A DNA stretch of 64,000 nucleotides from Actinocatenispora rupis (GCF_016861975.1 NZ_BOMB01000025.1:1-64000), one strand, 5' to 3'. Shown: positions 53,304 through 62,790, numbered from the stretch's first letter. Program-made: numbers and translations. The notes: a model not told the origin generated them from the sequence alone.

Positions 53304-53924
53304 TCAGTCGGTCCACTCGGCGAGATGCGGCGCCTCCGCCGCGATCGTGGTACGGCCGCCGTGGCCGGTGTGCACCGTGGTCTGCGGCGGCAACGTCAGC
53401 AGCCGGGTACCGATGGACCGGATGATCGTGTCGAAGTCCCCGTACGGTCCCTCGCTCGCGCCGGGGCCGCCCGCCACCAGCGTGTCGCCGGTGAAGACCG
53501 CGCCGAGCCCGGGCGCGTGGAAGCAGCAACTGCCGGGCGTGTGGCCGGGAGTGTGCAGTACCCAGAGGTCGACGCCGGCGACGGTGAGGGACTCGCCGTC
53601 GGCCAGTTCGGCGTGCGGCGGCCGGTCCGGATGCACCCGGTCCCACAGCACGCGGTCGTCGGGGTGCAGCAGGACGGGCGCGTCCACCAGACCGGCGAGT
53701 TCGACGGCGGCGCCGACGTGGTCGCTGTGCCCGTGCGTACACGCGATGGCGACGACGTCCCGGCCGCCGACCAGCGCGGCGATCGCCTCCGCGTCGTGCG
53801 GCGCGTCGACGATCAGGCACTCCCGCTCGTCGCCGATCAGCCACACGTTGTTGTCGACCTGCCAGCGCGCGTCGTCCACCTCGAACAGCCCAGACGTGAC
53901 GATCTGTTCGATCCGGGTCGGCAT
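53304..53924 (-). CDS. Metallo-beta-lactamase-fold hydrolase (glyoxalase II-like)
   Basis: 206 residues from ATG 53924. The metal motif THGHSDHVGAA (HxHxDH) is intact; further ligands lie in HTPGHTPGS and in HTGHGGRT. Short MBL hydrolases of this type resemble hydroxyacylglutathione hydrolase or mycothiol-thioester hydrolases; the substrate cannot be told. It is 86 bases upstream of the HtrA-like gene on the same strand. Confidence 0.9.
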   Translation of the reverse strand: MPTRIEQIVTSGLFEVDDARWQVDNNVWLIGDERECLIVDAPHDAEAIAALVGGRDVVAIACTHGHSDHVGAAVELAGLVDAPVLLHPDDRVLWDRVHPDRPPHAELADGESLTVAGVDLWVLHTPGHTPGSCCFHAPGLGAVFTGDTLVAGGPGASEGPYGDFDTIIRSIGTRLLTLPPQTTVHTGHGGRTTIAAEAPHLAEWTD

Positions 53925-54498
53925 CTTCTCTCCCTGCTAGGGCATGTCCCGTGCGGCGCACCCGGCCGTCCCGGTACTCACCGGCGTGTCGCCGGCCGGA
54001 CCGGACCCGCCGGCCGGCGTCGTACCGGAGGTGGCGGGGGTGGTGGGAACGGACCTGGCGGGCGTGGCCGGACGGCGCCGGGCACGGCGGACCGGACGCC
54101 CGGTGGAGCGGCGGGATCCCGCGCCGCGGCCGGGCCGGGCGGCGATGATGGGGTCGGACGACGCACGGTCGGCCCGTACATCCGCCCTGGTGGCGGTGAA
54201 GGCACACGGGACGGCCGGCACGTACCCGATCGTCGCGTGCGGATGGACCTGACGCAATGACCGTCCGACCCGTCTTCGGCCGTGTCGGCCCGGCGGACCG
54301 CGACGACGCGGGAGACTCCCGGACAGTGCCCGGACACGCAACTCGTGCAGGGGGGCCTCGTTGCGTACACCGATCGGTCGTGAGATCAACTGTGGGGGCA
54401 GGAGGTACTGGGCTCGTCGGTCCGGCCGCGGCCGGCCCGGACCGCCGCCGGTCACCGGTATCTCGGAGCACGGCCATTGCCGAGCAGCGGAGACGACG
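53925..54498. other. Gene-free stretch before the cyclase-STAND gene
   Basis: 574 bases. A 102-codon plus-strand frame (53944-54252) exists but is Pro/Gly/Arg-rich without motif, signal or ribosome site, so I treat it as chance. No RNA gene or strong hairpin is seen. The region may hold the divergent promoters of the MBL and cyclase genes. Confidence 0.45.
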
Positions 54499-56205
54499 AT
54501 GAGGCACGAGAGCCTGCCCAGCGGTCTGGTCACCTTCCTGTTCACCGACATCGAGGGGTCGACCCGGCTGGCGCACGCGCTCGGCCCGGCGTACCGCGAC
54601 GTGTTGGCCGACCACCGGCGGCTGCTGCGCGCCTGCCTGTGTGACGCCGGCGGCGCCGAACTGCTGACCGAGGGCGACTCGTTCTTCGCCGTGTTCGCCG
54701 ACGCGGACGCCGCCGTACGCGCCTGCGTGCGCGCGCAGCGAGCGCTCGCCGCACACCGCTGGCCGGACGAGACCGCCCGCCCCCGCGTACGGATGGGTCT
54801 GCACTCCGGGCACGCCGAACCGCGGGACGGCGAGTACGCCAGCGTCGAGGTGCACCGGGCCGCCCGGGTCGCCGCCGCCGCGGCCGGTGACCAGGTGCTG
54901 TGCTCGGCGGCCACCGCCCGCCTGATCGGCCCGGAAGGGCTCGTCGACCTCGGCCTGCACCGGCTGCGCGGCTTCGACGACCGGACCCGGATCTTCCAGG
55001 TCACCGCCGCCGGGCTGGCCCGCGACTTCCCGCCGGTACGCACCGCGGACGACCGCTGCCACAACCTGCCGCAGCCGCTGACCCGGTTCGTCGGCCGCGC
55101 GTCGGACCGGCTGGAAGTGGCGCTGCTGCTGCGCGAACACCGGCTGGTGACGCTGTGGGGCACCGGCGGGGTCGGCAAGACCCGGCTCGCCGTCCAGGTC
55201 GCCCACGACCTCCTCCCCGGTACTCCCGGCGCACAGCCCCGGTATCCGGACGGCGTGTGGTTCGTCGACCTGGCCGCCGCGCCCGGTGGTGACCCGGCCG
55301 CCGCGGTGGCACGGAGCCTCGGCGTACGCCCCGGTGCGGGGCAGTCGGTGACCGACGCGCTCACCGAACACCTCCTCGGCCGGGAGTGCCTGCTGCTGCT
55401 GGACACCTGCGAACCGCGGCGCGGCGCGGTGGCGACGCTGGTGTCCGCGGTGCTCGCCGCCTGCCCGGGGCTGCGGGTGCTGGCCACCAGCCGGGTGCCG
55501 CTGGGTCCGCCGGGCGAGGTGGTCTGGCGGCTCGCGCCGTCCGCGACCGAGGCCGCCGCACTGCTCACCGACCGGCTCGGCACGGCGGCAGGCACCGCCC
55601 CCACCCGCCAGGTACTCGGGGGCGTGCCGCTCGGGCGGCTCACCGGTGCACCGACCGCGACCGGGGTGGACCGGCTCGCCCGCTCCCTGGGCGGGCTGCC
55701 GCTCGCGGTGGAACTGGCCCTGCCCCGACTGCGGGTGATGCCGCCCCGGCTGCTGGCCGAGCGGCTGACCGCGCCGGACGCCGACCCGGACGCGCTGCTC
55801 GCCGGGCCGGGCGGGACCGCGTCGGGTGGCCCGACGCCGGCGCGGCACGCGAGCCTGGCGGTGAGCCTGGACTGGTCGTACCGACTGTTGGAGTGGCCGG
55901 CGGCGCGGCTGCTGCGGTCGCTGGCGGCGTGGCCGGGCCGGTTCGACCTGGCGGCGGTGGAGTGGCTGGCCGGCGAGTGGCTGGACCCGGCAGCGACCTG
56001 CACGGCCCTGGCCGAACTGGTGGACGCCTCCCTGGTCGAGGCGGAGCTGACGGAGGACAGCGCGGGATATCGCCTGCCGGACCCGGTGCGGTGGGCGGCC
56101 CGCCGGCTCGCGGCGGAGAGCGGCGAACTGACGGCGACCCGGGACCGCTACCGCGGGTGGCTGCCGGCGCCGCGCACGCTCGGCGAACCGGTCGCGGCGC
56201 GTTGA
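54499..56205 (+). CDS. Class III nucleotide cyclase-like / STAND ATPase regulator
   Basis: 568 residues from ATG 54499. N-terminal class III cyclase domain (about 8-170) with FLFTDIEGSTRL and EGDSFFAVFADA, both metal Asp present. Then an NB-ARC/STAND ATPase with Walker A GTGGVGKTRL, LLLLDTCE as Walker B and LRVLATSRVPL as sensor; a winged-helix-like part follows to the end. Proteins of this design usually carry an additional C-terminal TPR sensor or LuxR/BTAD DNA-binding domain; this one stops without either. Cyclic-AMP formation and ATP-driven switching are plausible; targets unknown. Confidence 0.85.
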   Translation: MRHESLPSGLVTFLFTDIEGSTRLAHALGPAYRDVLADHRRLLRACLCDAGGAELLTEGDSFFAVFADADAAVRACVRAQRALAAHRWPDETARPRVRMGLHSGHAEPRDGEYASVEVHRAARVAAAAAGDQVLCSAATARLIGPEGLVDLGLHRLRGFDDRTRIFQVTAAGLARDFPPVRTADDRCHNLPQPLTRFVGRASDRLEVALLLREHRLVTLWGTGGVGKTRLAVQVAHDLLPGTPGAQPRYPDGVWFVDLAAAPGGDPAAAVARSLGVRPGAGQSVTDALTEHLLGRECLLLLDTCEPRRGAVATLVSAVLAACPGLRVLATSRVPLGPPGEVVWRLAPSATEAAALLTDRLGTAAGTAPTRQVLGGVPLGRLTGAPTATGVDRLARSLGGLPLAVELALPRLRVMPPRLLAERLTAPDADPDALLAGPGGTASGGPTPARHASLAVSLDWSYRLLEWPAARLLRSLAAWPGRFDLAAVEWLAGEWLDPAATCTALAELVDASLVEAELTEDSAGYRLPDPVRWAARRLAAESGELTATRDRYRGWLPAPRTLGEPVAAR

Positions 56206-56279
56206 CCGCATCCCGCACGCTCACCCGATGTGTCGGTGTCATCCCGCAATGATGCGCCGGCGTACCGTCCCGGGCGGAG

Positions 56280-56324
56280 TTGTCCACAGGGGCGCGTACG
56301 GGTCCGGGCAGGGGCTGTGGACAA
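56280..56324. promoter_or_regulatory. Inverted pair of DnaA-box-like sites upstream of hemL
   Basis: TTGTCCACAG (56280-56289) and CTGTGGACAA (56315-56324) are exact inverted copies 25 bases apart. TTGTCCACA is the consensus DnaA box of high-GC actinomycetes. They lie 77 bases before the hemL start. They may bind DnaA, or simply form an RNA hairpin in the hemL leader. Confidence 0.6.
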
Positions 56325-56400
56325 CGCGTCGTGTGAGGTCGGCGGCCCGTACCGGGGGTCTCCGACAAGACGTAGAAGCACCTGCCACAATGACGAGGTT

Positions 56401-57834
56401 GTGACCTCACCGAACTCGACGGCAGGCGCCGGGTACCCGAGCGACGCCCCCGTTTCCCAGGCCCTGTTCGACCGCGCCCGCACCGTCGTGCCGGGCGGGG
56501 TGAACTCACCCGTCCGCGCGTTCCAGGCCGTCGGCGGCACGCCGCGGTTCATGGTCCGGGGCGACGGACCCTACCTGTACGACGCCGACGGCCGGCAGTA
56601 CGTGGATCTGGTGTGCTCCTGGGGTCCGCTGATCCTGGGGCACGCGCACCCCGCCGTCGTCGAGGCGGTCACCGCGGCCGCCGCCCGCGGCACCTCCTTC
56701 GGTACGCCGACGCCCGGTGAGGTGGACCTCGCCGAGGAACTCGTCGCGCGTACGGCGGTGGAGCAGGTGCGGCTGGTCAACTCGGGCACCGAGGCGACCA
56801 TGTCGGCGATCCGGCTGGCGCGCGGCGCGACCGGGCGGGCCCGCGTGATCAAGTTCGCCGGCTGCTATCACGGGCACGTGGACGCGCTGCTCGCCGCGGC
56901 CGGTTCCGGGGTGGCGACGCTCGCCGAGGCGGCCGAGCGCGCCCGTGCCGCCGCGTCGGCTCCGGAACCGCTCCGCTCCTCGGTCGCTGGCGCTCCCTAC
57001 GATGCTCACGAACCCGTCGCCGCCGAGTCCGCCGTACCCGACTCGCCGGGGGTGACGGGGGCGGAGGCGGCGGACACGATCGTGCTGCCGTACAACGACG
57101 TGGCGGCGGTGGAGGCGGCGTTCGCGGCCGATCCGGACGGGATCGCCTGCGTGATCACCGAGGCGGCGGCCGGCAACATGGGCGTGGTCGCGCCGCGCGA
57201 CGGCTTCAACGCGCGGCTCGCCGAGATCGCCCACCGGTACGGTGCGCTGCTGATCCTGGACGAGGTGATGACGGGGTTCCGGGCGGCCCGCGGCGGTTGG
57301 TCCGAGCTGGACCCGGTCGATGCCGACCTGTACACGTTCGGCAAGGTGATGGGCGGCGGTCTGCCGGCCGCGGCGTTCGGCGGGCGGGCCGACGTGATGG
57401 CGCAGCTCGCCCCGACCGGCCCCGTCTACCAGGCGGGCACGCTGTCCGGCAATCCGCTGGCCTGCGCCGCCGGCCTGGCCACCCTGCTCGGCTGCACGCC
57501 CGAGCTGTACCAGCGGCTCGACGCGACCGCGCACACCGTCGCCGACCTGGCGGACAAGGCGCTGACCGAGGCGGGCGTGCCGCACCGGGTGTCGTTCGCG
57601 GGCACGATGTTCTCGGTCTTCTTCACCGACGCCGACGTGCGGGACTTCGCCGGCGCGAAGCAGCAGCACACCGCCGCGTACGCGGCGTTCTTCCACGCCA
57701 TGCTGGAGCGCGGGGTCTACCTGCCGCCCAGCGCCTTCGAGGTCTGGTTCGTGTCCGGCGCGCACGACGCGGCGGCACTCGACCGGATCGCCGACGCCCT
57801 GCCGTACGCGGCGCGTGCCGCCGCGGCGGTCTGA
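56401..57834 (+). CDS. hemL: Glutamate-1-semialdehyde 2,1-aminomutase
   Basis: 477 residues from GTG 56401. A class III aminotransferase with [13 protein letters not shown], the PLP-Lys315 in [16 protein letters not shown] and LDEVMTGFR. It converts glutamate-1-semialdehyde, the HemA product, into 5-aminolevulinate. The protein is about 40 residues longer than normal: between SGVATL and PDSPGVTG there is an extra stretch (about residues 175-212) with the sequence [18 protein letters not shown] at its centre. This lies on the surface loop before the conserved TIVLPYND and probably does not hurt activity. The open frame extends to 56230 but crosses the DnaA-box pair. Confidence 0.96.
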   Translation: MTSPNSTAGAGYPSDAPVSQALFDRARTVVPGGVNSPVRAFQAVGGTPRFMVRGDGPYLYDADGRQYVDLVCSWGPLILGHAHPAVVEAVTAAAARGTSFGTPTPGEVDLAEELVARTAVEQVRLVNSGTEATMSAIRLARGATGRARVIKFAGCYHGHVDALLAAAGSGVATLAEAAERARAAASAPEPLRSSVAGAPYDAHEPVAAESAVPDSPGVTGAEAADTIVLPYNDVAAVEAAFAADPDGIACVITEAAAGNMGVVAPRDGFNARLAEIAHRYGALLILDEVMTGFRAARGGWSELDPVDADLYTFGKVMGGGLPAAAFGGRADVMAQLAPTGPVYQAGTLSGNPLACAAGLATLLGCTPELYQRLDATAHTVADLADKALTEAGVPHRVSFAGTMFSVFFTDADVRDFAGAKQQHTAAYAAFFHAMLERGVYLPPSAFEVWFVSGAHDAAALDRIADALPYAARAAAAV

Positions 57835-57844
57835 GGAGCCGATC

Positions 57845-58492
57845 ATGTCGCTGACCACCACGGTGCACGTGCTCCGGCACGGCGAGGTGTTCAACCCGGA
57901 GAAGATCCTGTACGGCCGGCTCCCCGGCTACCGGCTCTCCGACCGGGGCGTACGGATGGCGGAGGTGGTGGCCGCCGCGCTCGCCGGCCGGGACGTGACG
58001 TACCTGGTGGCCAGCCCGTTGGAACGGGCGCAGCAGACCGCGGCACCGATCGGCGCGACGTTCGGGCTGGACACCGACACCGACGAGCGGCTCATCGAGT
58101 CGGGCAACTGGTTCGAGGGCAAGCGGTTCGGGGTCGGCGACGGCGCGTTGAAGAACCCGTCGGTGTGGCCGAAGCTGCGCAACCCGTTCCGGCCGTCCTG
58201 GGGCGAGCCGTACGTGGAGATCGCCCGGCGGATGACGGCGGCGCTGCACGACGCGCGCGACCGCGCCGCCGGGCACGAGGCGGTGTGCGTCTCGCACCAG
58301 TCGCCGATCTGGCTGCTCCGGCGGTACGCGGAGGGCCGGAAGCTGTGGCACGACCCGCGGAAGCGGCAGTGCTCGCTGGCCAGCCTCACCTCGTTCCACT
58401 TCGACGGCGAGCGCCTGTCCGGCATCTCGTACTCGGAGCCCGCGGCGGACATCGTCGCCGACTCGCCGGTCGCCGCCGAGCACGGTGCCTGA
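57845..58492 (+). CDS. Histidine phosphatase (phosphoglycerate mutase-like)
   Basis: 215 residues from ATG 57845 with GAGGAG upstream. The catalytic LRHGE motif (His in VHVLRHGEVFNP), the ASPLERAQQT segment and the second His in VSHQSPIWLL are all present. This member is regularly found between hemL and the cytochrome c maturation genes in actinomycetes, which hints at a role in that pathway, but the substrate is unknown. Confidence 0.92.
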   Translation: MSLTTTVHVLRHGEVFNPEKILYGRLPGYRLSDRGVRMAEVVAAALAGRDVTYLVASPLERAQQTAAPIGATFGLDTDTDERLIESGNWFEGKRFGVGDGALKNPSVWPKLRNPFRPSWGEPYVEIARRMTAALHDARDRAAGHEAVCVSHQSPIWLLRRYAEGRKLWHDPRKRQCSLASLTSFHFDGERLSGISYSEPAADIVADSPVAAEHGA

Positions 58493-58493
58493 C

Positions 58494-59066
58494 ATGCGCA
58501 GGTTCCTGGTACTGCTGGCCGTCGCGGGGATCGCGTTGGCCGGCTGCTCCACCGGCAACGACGCCGTCGACCAGAACTCCGGCGGCCAGAACCGGTACGT
58601 GGCGGGCAACGGCGAGTCGCAGACGTTCGCGCCGAAGGACCGCACGCCGGGGCCGACGGTGACCGGCGACCTGCTCGACGGCGGAAGGTTCGACCTCCGC
58701 TCGCTGCGCGGCCACGTCGTCGTCGTGAACTACTGGGCGTCCTGGTGCAACCCGTGCGCCGCCGAGGCTCCCGACCTGGAGAAGGTGTACCGGCAGACGG
58801 AGGGCGACGGCGTCCGGTTCGTCGGGGTGAACATCCGCGACCAGAAGGACCAGGCGCGGGCGTTCGTGAAGGGCCGGGGCATGACGTACCCGAGCCTGTT
58901 CGACCCGCCGGGGCGGGTGGCGCTGTCGTTCCGGCAGGTGCCGCCGAACACGATCCCCGCGACGATCATCCTGGACAAGCAGGGCCGGGTCGCCGTCGTA
59001 CTGCGGCGTGCGGTGCTCGCCACCGAGCTGGCGCCGATGGTCGACAAGGTGGTCCGGGGCCAGTGA
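58494..59066 (+). CDS. resA: Thiol-disulfide oxidoreductase of ResA/TlpA type, lipoprotein
   Basis: 190 residues from ATG 58494, directly after the stop of the phosphatase gene. Lipobox LAGC (Cys18), then a thioredoxin fold with WASWCNPCAAEAPDL, the TlpA/ResA active site, and the cis-Pro loop NTIPATIIL. It keeps the haem-binding cysteines of apocytochrome c reduced outside the membrane, receiving electrons from CcdA. The stop overlaps the ccdA GTG by four bases. Confidence 0.93.
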   Translation: MRRFLVLLAVAGIALAGCSTGNDAVDQNSGGQNRYVAGNGESQTFAPKDRTPGPTVTGDLLDGGRFDLRSLRGHVVVVNYWASWCNPCAAEAPDLEKVYRQTEGDGVRFVGVNIRDQKDQARAFVKGRGMTYPSLFDPPGRVALSFRQVPPNTIPATIILDKQGRVAVVLRRAVLATELAPMVDKVVRGQ

Positions 59067-59869
59067 ACGGCACCGGCTTCGCGCACGCCGCCACCTCCGG
59101 ACCGCTGCTGGTGGCCCTGGTGGTGAGCCTGATCGCGGGGCTGGTCAGCTTCCTGTCGCCGTGCGTCCTGCCCCTCGTCCCCGGCTACGTCTCGTACGTG
59201 ACGGGTCTGGCGGGGGCGGACCTGGACGCCGCCCTCGGTACCGATCCGAAGGGGCGGGCGGTGGCGTCGTCCGGCGCGTCGCGTACCCGGGTGCGGGGTC
59301 GGATCCTGGCGGGCAGCCTGCTGTTCGTCGCCGGGTTCACGGTGGTGTTCGTGGTGTCCGGCGTGGTGGTGGCCGGGATCGGGCACGCGCTGCTGTCGCA
59401 CCGGCTGCTGGTCGAGCGGATCGTCGGGATCCTCGTGATCGTGCTGGGGCTGGGTTTCCTGGGGCTGATCCCGGGGCTGTCCCGGGAGGCGCGGGTGCAC
59501 CGGATGCCGGCGACGGGGCTGGTCGGTGCGCCGCTGCTGGGCGCGGTGTTCGCGCTGGGCTGGACGCCGTGCGTGGGCCCGACCCTCGGTGCGGTACTCA
59601 GCCTCGCGACGGTGCAGGGCTCGGTGGGCCGCGGCGTCCTGCTCGCCGTGGCGTACTGCGTGGGCCTGGGGTTGCCGTTCCTGGCCTTCGGGCTGGGTTT
59701 CCGCCGGTTGCTGACGGTGTTCGCGGTGATCCGGAGGCACAGCGTGTGGGTGACCCGGGTCGGCGGGGTCCTGCTGATCCTGGTGGGTCTGGCGCTCGCC
59801 ACGGGCGCCTGGGACAGCTTCACGATCTGGCTGCAGGCCGAGGTCGGCGCCGGGAAGGTTGCGGTATGA
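59063..59869 (+). CDS. ccdA: Cytochrome c biogenesis protein CcdA
   Basis: 268 residues, six membrane helices, with the redox cysteines in SFLSPCVLPLVPGYVSY and LGWTPCVGPTLGA. It moves reducing equivalents from cytoplasmic thioredoxin to ResA. GTG 59063 overlaps the resA stop. The ATGA at its end starts the tiny ORF that follows. Confidence 0.95.
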   Translation: MNGTGFAHAATSGPLLVALVVSLIAGLVSFLSPCVLPLVPGYVSYVTGLAGADLDAALGTDPKGRAVASSGASRTRVRGRILAGSLLFVAGFTVVFVVSGVVVAGIGHALLSHRLLVERIVGILVIVLGLGFLGLIPGLSREARVHRMPATGLVGAPLLGAVFALGWTPCVGPTLGAVLSLATVQGSVGRGVLLAVAYCVGLGLPFLAFGLGFRRLLTVFAVIRRHSVWVTRVGGVLLILVGLALATGAWDSFTIWLQAEVGAGKVAV

Positions 59870-59973
59870 GCACCGCGGACGCGATCCGCCCCCACGATGC
59901 AGCCGCGCGTGGTGTCGCCACGACCGCTGCCGCGCGTCGCGGGGCCGGTACCGGAACGGCGGAGGTGGCATGA
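59866..59973 (+). CDS. Tiny ORF coupled between ccdA and resB
   Basis: 35 codons (MSTADAIRPHDAAARGVATT...) whose ATG overlaps the ccdA stop (ATGA) and whose TGA overlaps the resB start (ATGA). The peptide is Ala/Arg-rich without a membrane segment. It could be a leader whose translation delivers ribosomes to resB, or a small protein; conservation is needed to decide. Coding status uncertain. Confidence 0.45.
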   Translation: MSTADAIRPHDAAARGVATTAAARRGAGTGTAEVA

Positions 59974-61757
59974 GCGAGACAGGCGACCGCGGACGTACCG
60001 ACGGGGACGGTCCGGTGCTCGCCGACGACCCGTCGACCGACGACACCACCGACCGGGCGACCGACGGCGCGGCTGCCGGCGCGCGGCCGGTACTGGAGGA
60101 GGCCGGGCGCGAGGACGAGAACGCGCTGTCCAGCCGCCCGGACGCCGCCGCGGCCCGGCGCGTCGCCGGCAACGGCGTGCTAGCCACCGGCCGCCGCTGG
60201 TGGCGCCAGCTGACCTCGATGCGTACCGCGCTGCTGTTGCTGTTCCTGCTCGCCGTGGCCGCCGCGCCCGGTTCGCTGCTGCCGCAACGCAACCTGAACG
60301 CGGACAAGGTCGACACGTACTTCACGCAGCATCCGACGCTGGCCCCGGCCATGGACAAGGCCGGCCTGTTCGACGTGTACTCGTCGCCCTGGTTCGCGGC
60401 GATCTACCTGCTGCTGTTCGTGTCGCTGATCGGCTGCCTGACGCCGCGGATCCGGGTACACCTGCGCGCCCTGCGCCGCACCCCGCCGGACGCGCCGCGG
60501 GCGTTGCGCCGGCTGCGCGTGCACACCGAGTACGCGAGCGGCAGCGGGGCGGCGGACGCGGCGGAGGTGGCGCGGAAGGCGTTGCGCGGCAGGCGGTTCC
60601 GTACGGTGACCCGCCGGCACGACGACGGTACGGTCACGGTCAGCGCGGAGAAGGGCTTCCTGCGCGAGACCGGCAACCTGCTGTTCCACTTCTCGCTGGT
60701 GGCGCTGCTGGTCGGGGTCGCCGTCGGCGCGGGGTACGGCTGGCACGGTGGGCGGCTGCTGATGGCGGGCAAGGACAACGCCTTCTGCAACAACCTCCAG
60801 CAGTACGACGAGTACAGCCTGGGGTCGCGGGTGTCGGGCGGTGACCTGCCGCCGTTCTGCGTGACGCTGGATCGGTTCCACGCGAAGTTCCAGGACAACG
60901 GCCAGCCCCTCGCCTACTCCGCCGACGTGACGTACTCGCCGGACGGCGGCTCCGGCGGCAAGCGGTACAAGCTGGAGGTCAACCACCCGCTGCGGGTCGA
61001 CGGCGCCTCCGTGTACCTGGTCGGCAACGGCTACTCGCCGGTCTTCCGCTACACCGACCGGTACGGGCAGACGCAGACGGTCGTCTCCCCGTTCATCCCC
61101 AGCGACAGCAACTTCACCAGCGACGGTGTGGCGATCTTCCCGGACGCGAACATCGACCCGAAGACCGGCAAGCGCAACGTCGACCTGCAGATGGCGTTCC
61201 AGGGCGTGTTCTTCCCGACCGTCTCCAAGCAGGGCGGGCACGGGTCCACGTTCCCCGGGCTGCGCGACCCGGCCGTGCTGCTCTTCGCGTACCGCGGGAA
61301 CACGGGCACCGACGCGGGCGTCCCGCACTCGGTCTACTCGCTCGACCAGAGCCAGATCCAGAACAAGCAGCTCAGGCAGATCGGGAAGAACCCGAAGCTG
61401 CTGCGGCCCAGTACGAAGTGCACGGCGCAGAGCTGCTGGAAGCTGGACGACGGGACGACCGTCCAGTTCGTCGGCGTGCAGCGGTGGGCGACGATCCAGG
61501 TCCGGCACGACCCGGGCGAGCGGATCGTGCTCGTCGCCGGCGTCGCGCTGCTGCTCGGCCTGATGGGGTCGCTGACGATCCGCCGCCGCCGGATCTGGTT
61601 CCGCTTCACCCCGGACGGCTCGGGCAGCACGGTCAGCGCCGGTGGCCTGGCCCGCACCGAGTACGCCGGGTTCCGCGCCGAGTTCGACCGGATCGTCGAT
61701 GCCGCGGGCGGCCCGGCGCGCCCACCGGACTCCGGTACACCCCGAGGGAAGGACTGA
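59970..61757 (+). CDS. resB: Cytochrome c biogenesis protein ResB
   Basis: 595 residues from ATG 59970 behind GCGGAGG. A disordered acidic N-terminus of about 70 residues precedes the ResB body: helices at WRQLTSMRTALLLLFLLAVA, SPWFAAIYLLLFVSLIGCL and LLFHFSLVALLVGVAVGAG, a large exported domain, and a last helix (IVLVAGVALLLGLMGSL). With CcsB it forms the haem export/attachment complex of System II. The start is read from the ribosome site; TTG 59859 in the same frame is less likely. Confidence 0.95.
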   Translation: MSETGDRGRTDGDGPVLADDPSTDDTTDRATDGAAAGARPVLEEAGREDENALSSRPDAAAARRVAGNGVLATGRRWWRQLTSMRTALLLLFLLAVAAAPGSLLPQRNLNADKVDTYFTQHPTLAPAMDKAGLFDVYSSPWFAAIYLLLFVSLIGCLTPRIRVHLRALRRTPPDAPRALRRLRVHTEYASGSGAADAAEVARKALRGRRFRTVTRRHDDGTVTVSAEKGFLRETGNLLFHFSLVALLVGVAVGAGYGWHGGRLLMAGKDNAFCNNLQQYDEYSLGSRVSGGDLPPFCVTLDRFHAKFQDNGQPLAYSADVTYSPDGGSGGKRYKLEVNHPLRVDGASVYLVGNGYSPVFRYTDRYGQTQTVVSPFIPSDSNFTSDGVAIFPDANIDPKTGKRNVDLQMAFQGVFFPTVSKQGGHGSTFPGLRDPAVLLFAYRGNTGTDAGVPHSVYSLDQSQIQNKQLRQIGKNPKLLRPSTKCTAQSCWKLDDGTTVQFVGVQRWATIQVRHDPGERIVLVAGVALLLGLMGSLTIRRRRIWFRFTPDGSGSTVSAGGLARTEYAGFRAEFDRIVDAAGGPARPPDSGTPRGKD

Positions 61758-61762
61758 CGATC

Positions 61763-62773
61763 GTGTACTCCTCGATCTCCGACGGCCTGATGGTGGCCGC
61801 GGTCCTCGGCTACATGCTGGCGATGATCGGCTACGCGGTCGAGTACGCGTTCGGCCGGCAGGGTGTCGTCGCCCGGATCGCGGCCCGGAAGCCGCGCGCC
61901 AGCAGGGTTCTGGTGACCGCCGGTGGTGACGAGGTCGTCGAGACGGCGGCCGACGACACCGGCGACGACGACGAGCCGCACCGGCCGATCGACGCCGGGC
62001 GCGCCGCGTTCATCGGCCGGATCGCGCTGGTCGTGCAGACCCTGGCCGCCGCGGCGCACACCGCCTGCCTGGTGTTCCGTGCGCTCGCGGCGCACCGCGT
62101 GCCGTGGGGCAACATGTACGAGTACGTGCTGACGGCGTGCCTGATCGCCACGGTGGCCTGGCTGGTCGTCGCGTGGCGGCGGCCGGCGGTGCGGCACCTC
62201 GGGCTGTTCGTGTCGCTGGTGGTCGCGATCCTGCTCTGCGTCGACGCCGCCAAGCTGTACGCCACGGCCGGCCCGCTGGTGCCCGCGCTCAACTCGTACT
62301 GGCTGGTCATCCACGTGTCGGCGATGACGGTGGCGTCCGGCATCTTCCTGGTGGGCTTCGTGACGGTCGCGCTGTACCTGATCCAGGAGCGGCGCGAGGC
62401 GTGGCTGGCCGCGGACCGGCCGCTGCGCTTCCCGCTGACCCTCGGCGACCGGCTCCCCGCGTCGGAAACGTTGGAGCGACTGGGTTTCCGCATCCACGCC
62501 CTCGGGTTCCCGATCTGGACGTTCGGCATCATGTGCGGCGCGATCTGGGCCGAGCACGCCTGGGGCCGCTACTGGGGCTGGGATCCGAAGGAGACCTGGT
62601 CGTTCATCGCCTGGGTGGTCTACGCCGCGTACCTGCACGCCCGCGCCACGCCGAGCATCCGCGGCCGCTGGTCGAGCTGGATCGCGATGCTGGGCTGGGC
62701 GGTCATGCTGGTCAACCTGTTCGGCGTCAACCTGGTCGTCTCCGGCCTCCACTCGTACGCCGGGGTCGGCTGA
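61763..62773 (+). CDS. ccsB: Cytochrome c biogenesis protein CcsB (ResC)
   Basis: 336 residues from GTG 61763, five bases after resB. Eight membrane helices and the haem-handling WWD-type motif AWGRYWGWDPKETWS; conserved His residues in NSYWLVIHVSAM and SGLHSY probably ligate haem. An acidic insertion (ETAADDTGDDDEPHRP) lies after the first helix. It completes the resA-ccdA-resB-ccsB operon. Confidence 0.96.
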   Translation: MYSSISDGLMVAAVLGYMLAMIGYAVEYAFGRQGVVARIAARKPRASRVLVTAGGDEVVETAADDTGDDDEPHRPIDAGRAAFIGRIALVVQTLAAAAHTACLVFRALAAHRVPWGNMYEYVLTACLIATVAWLVVAWRRPAVRHLGLFVSLVVAILLCVDAAKLYATAGPLVPALNSYWLVIHVSAMTVASGIFLVGFVTVALYLIQERREAWLAADRPLRFPLTLGDRLPASETLERLGFRIHALGFPIWTFGIMCGAIWAEHAWGRYWGWDPKETWSFIAWVVYAAYLHARATPSIRGRWSSWIAMLGWAVMLVNLFGVNLVVSGLHSYAGVG

Positions 62774-62790
62774 GCCGCACCCGTACGACG

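Noticed and set aside
53944-54252. 102-codon frame before the cyclase gene
   Set aside because: No ribosome site or motif and amino-acid use like random GC-rich DNA. A real small gene cannot be fully excluded.
56280-56324. DnaA boxes as a replication origin
   Set aside because: Only two boxes, no AT-rich unwinding region and no dnaA or dnaN nearby.
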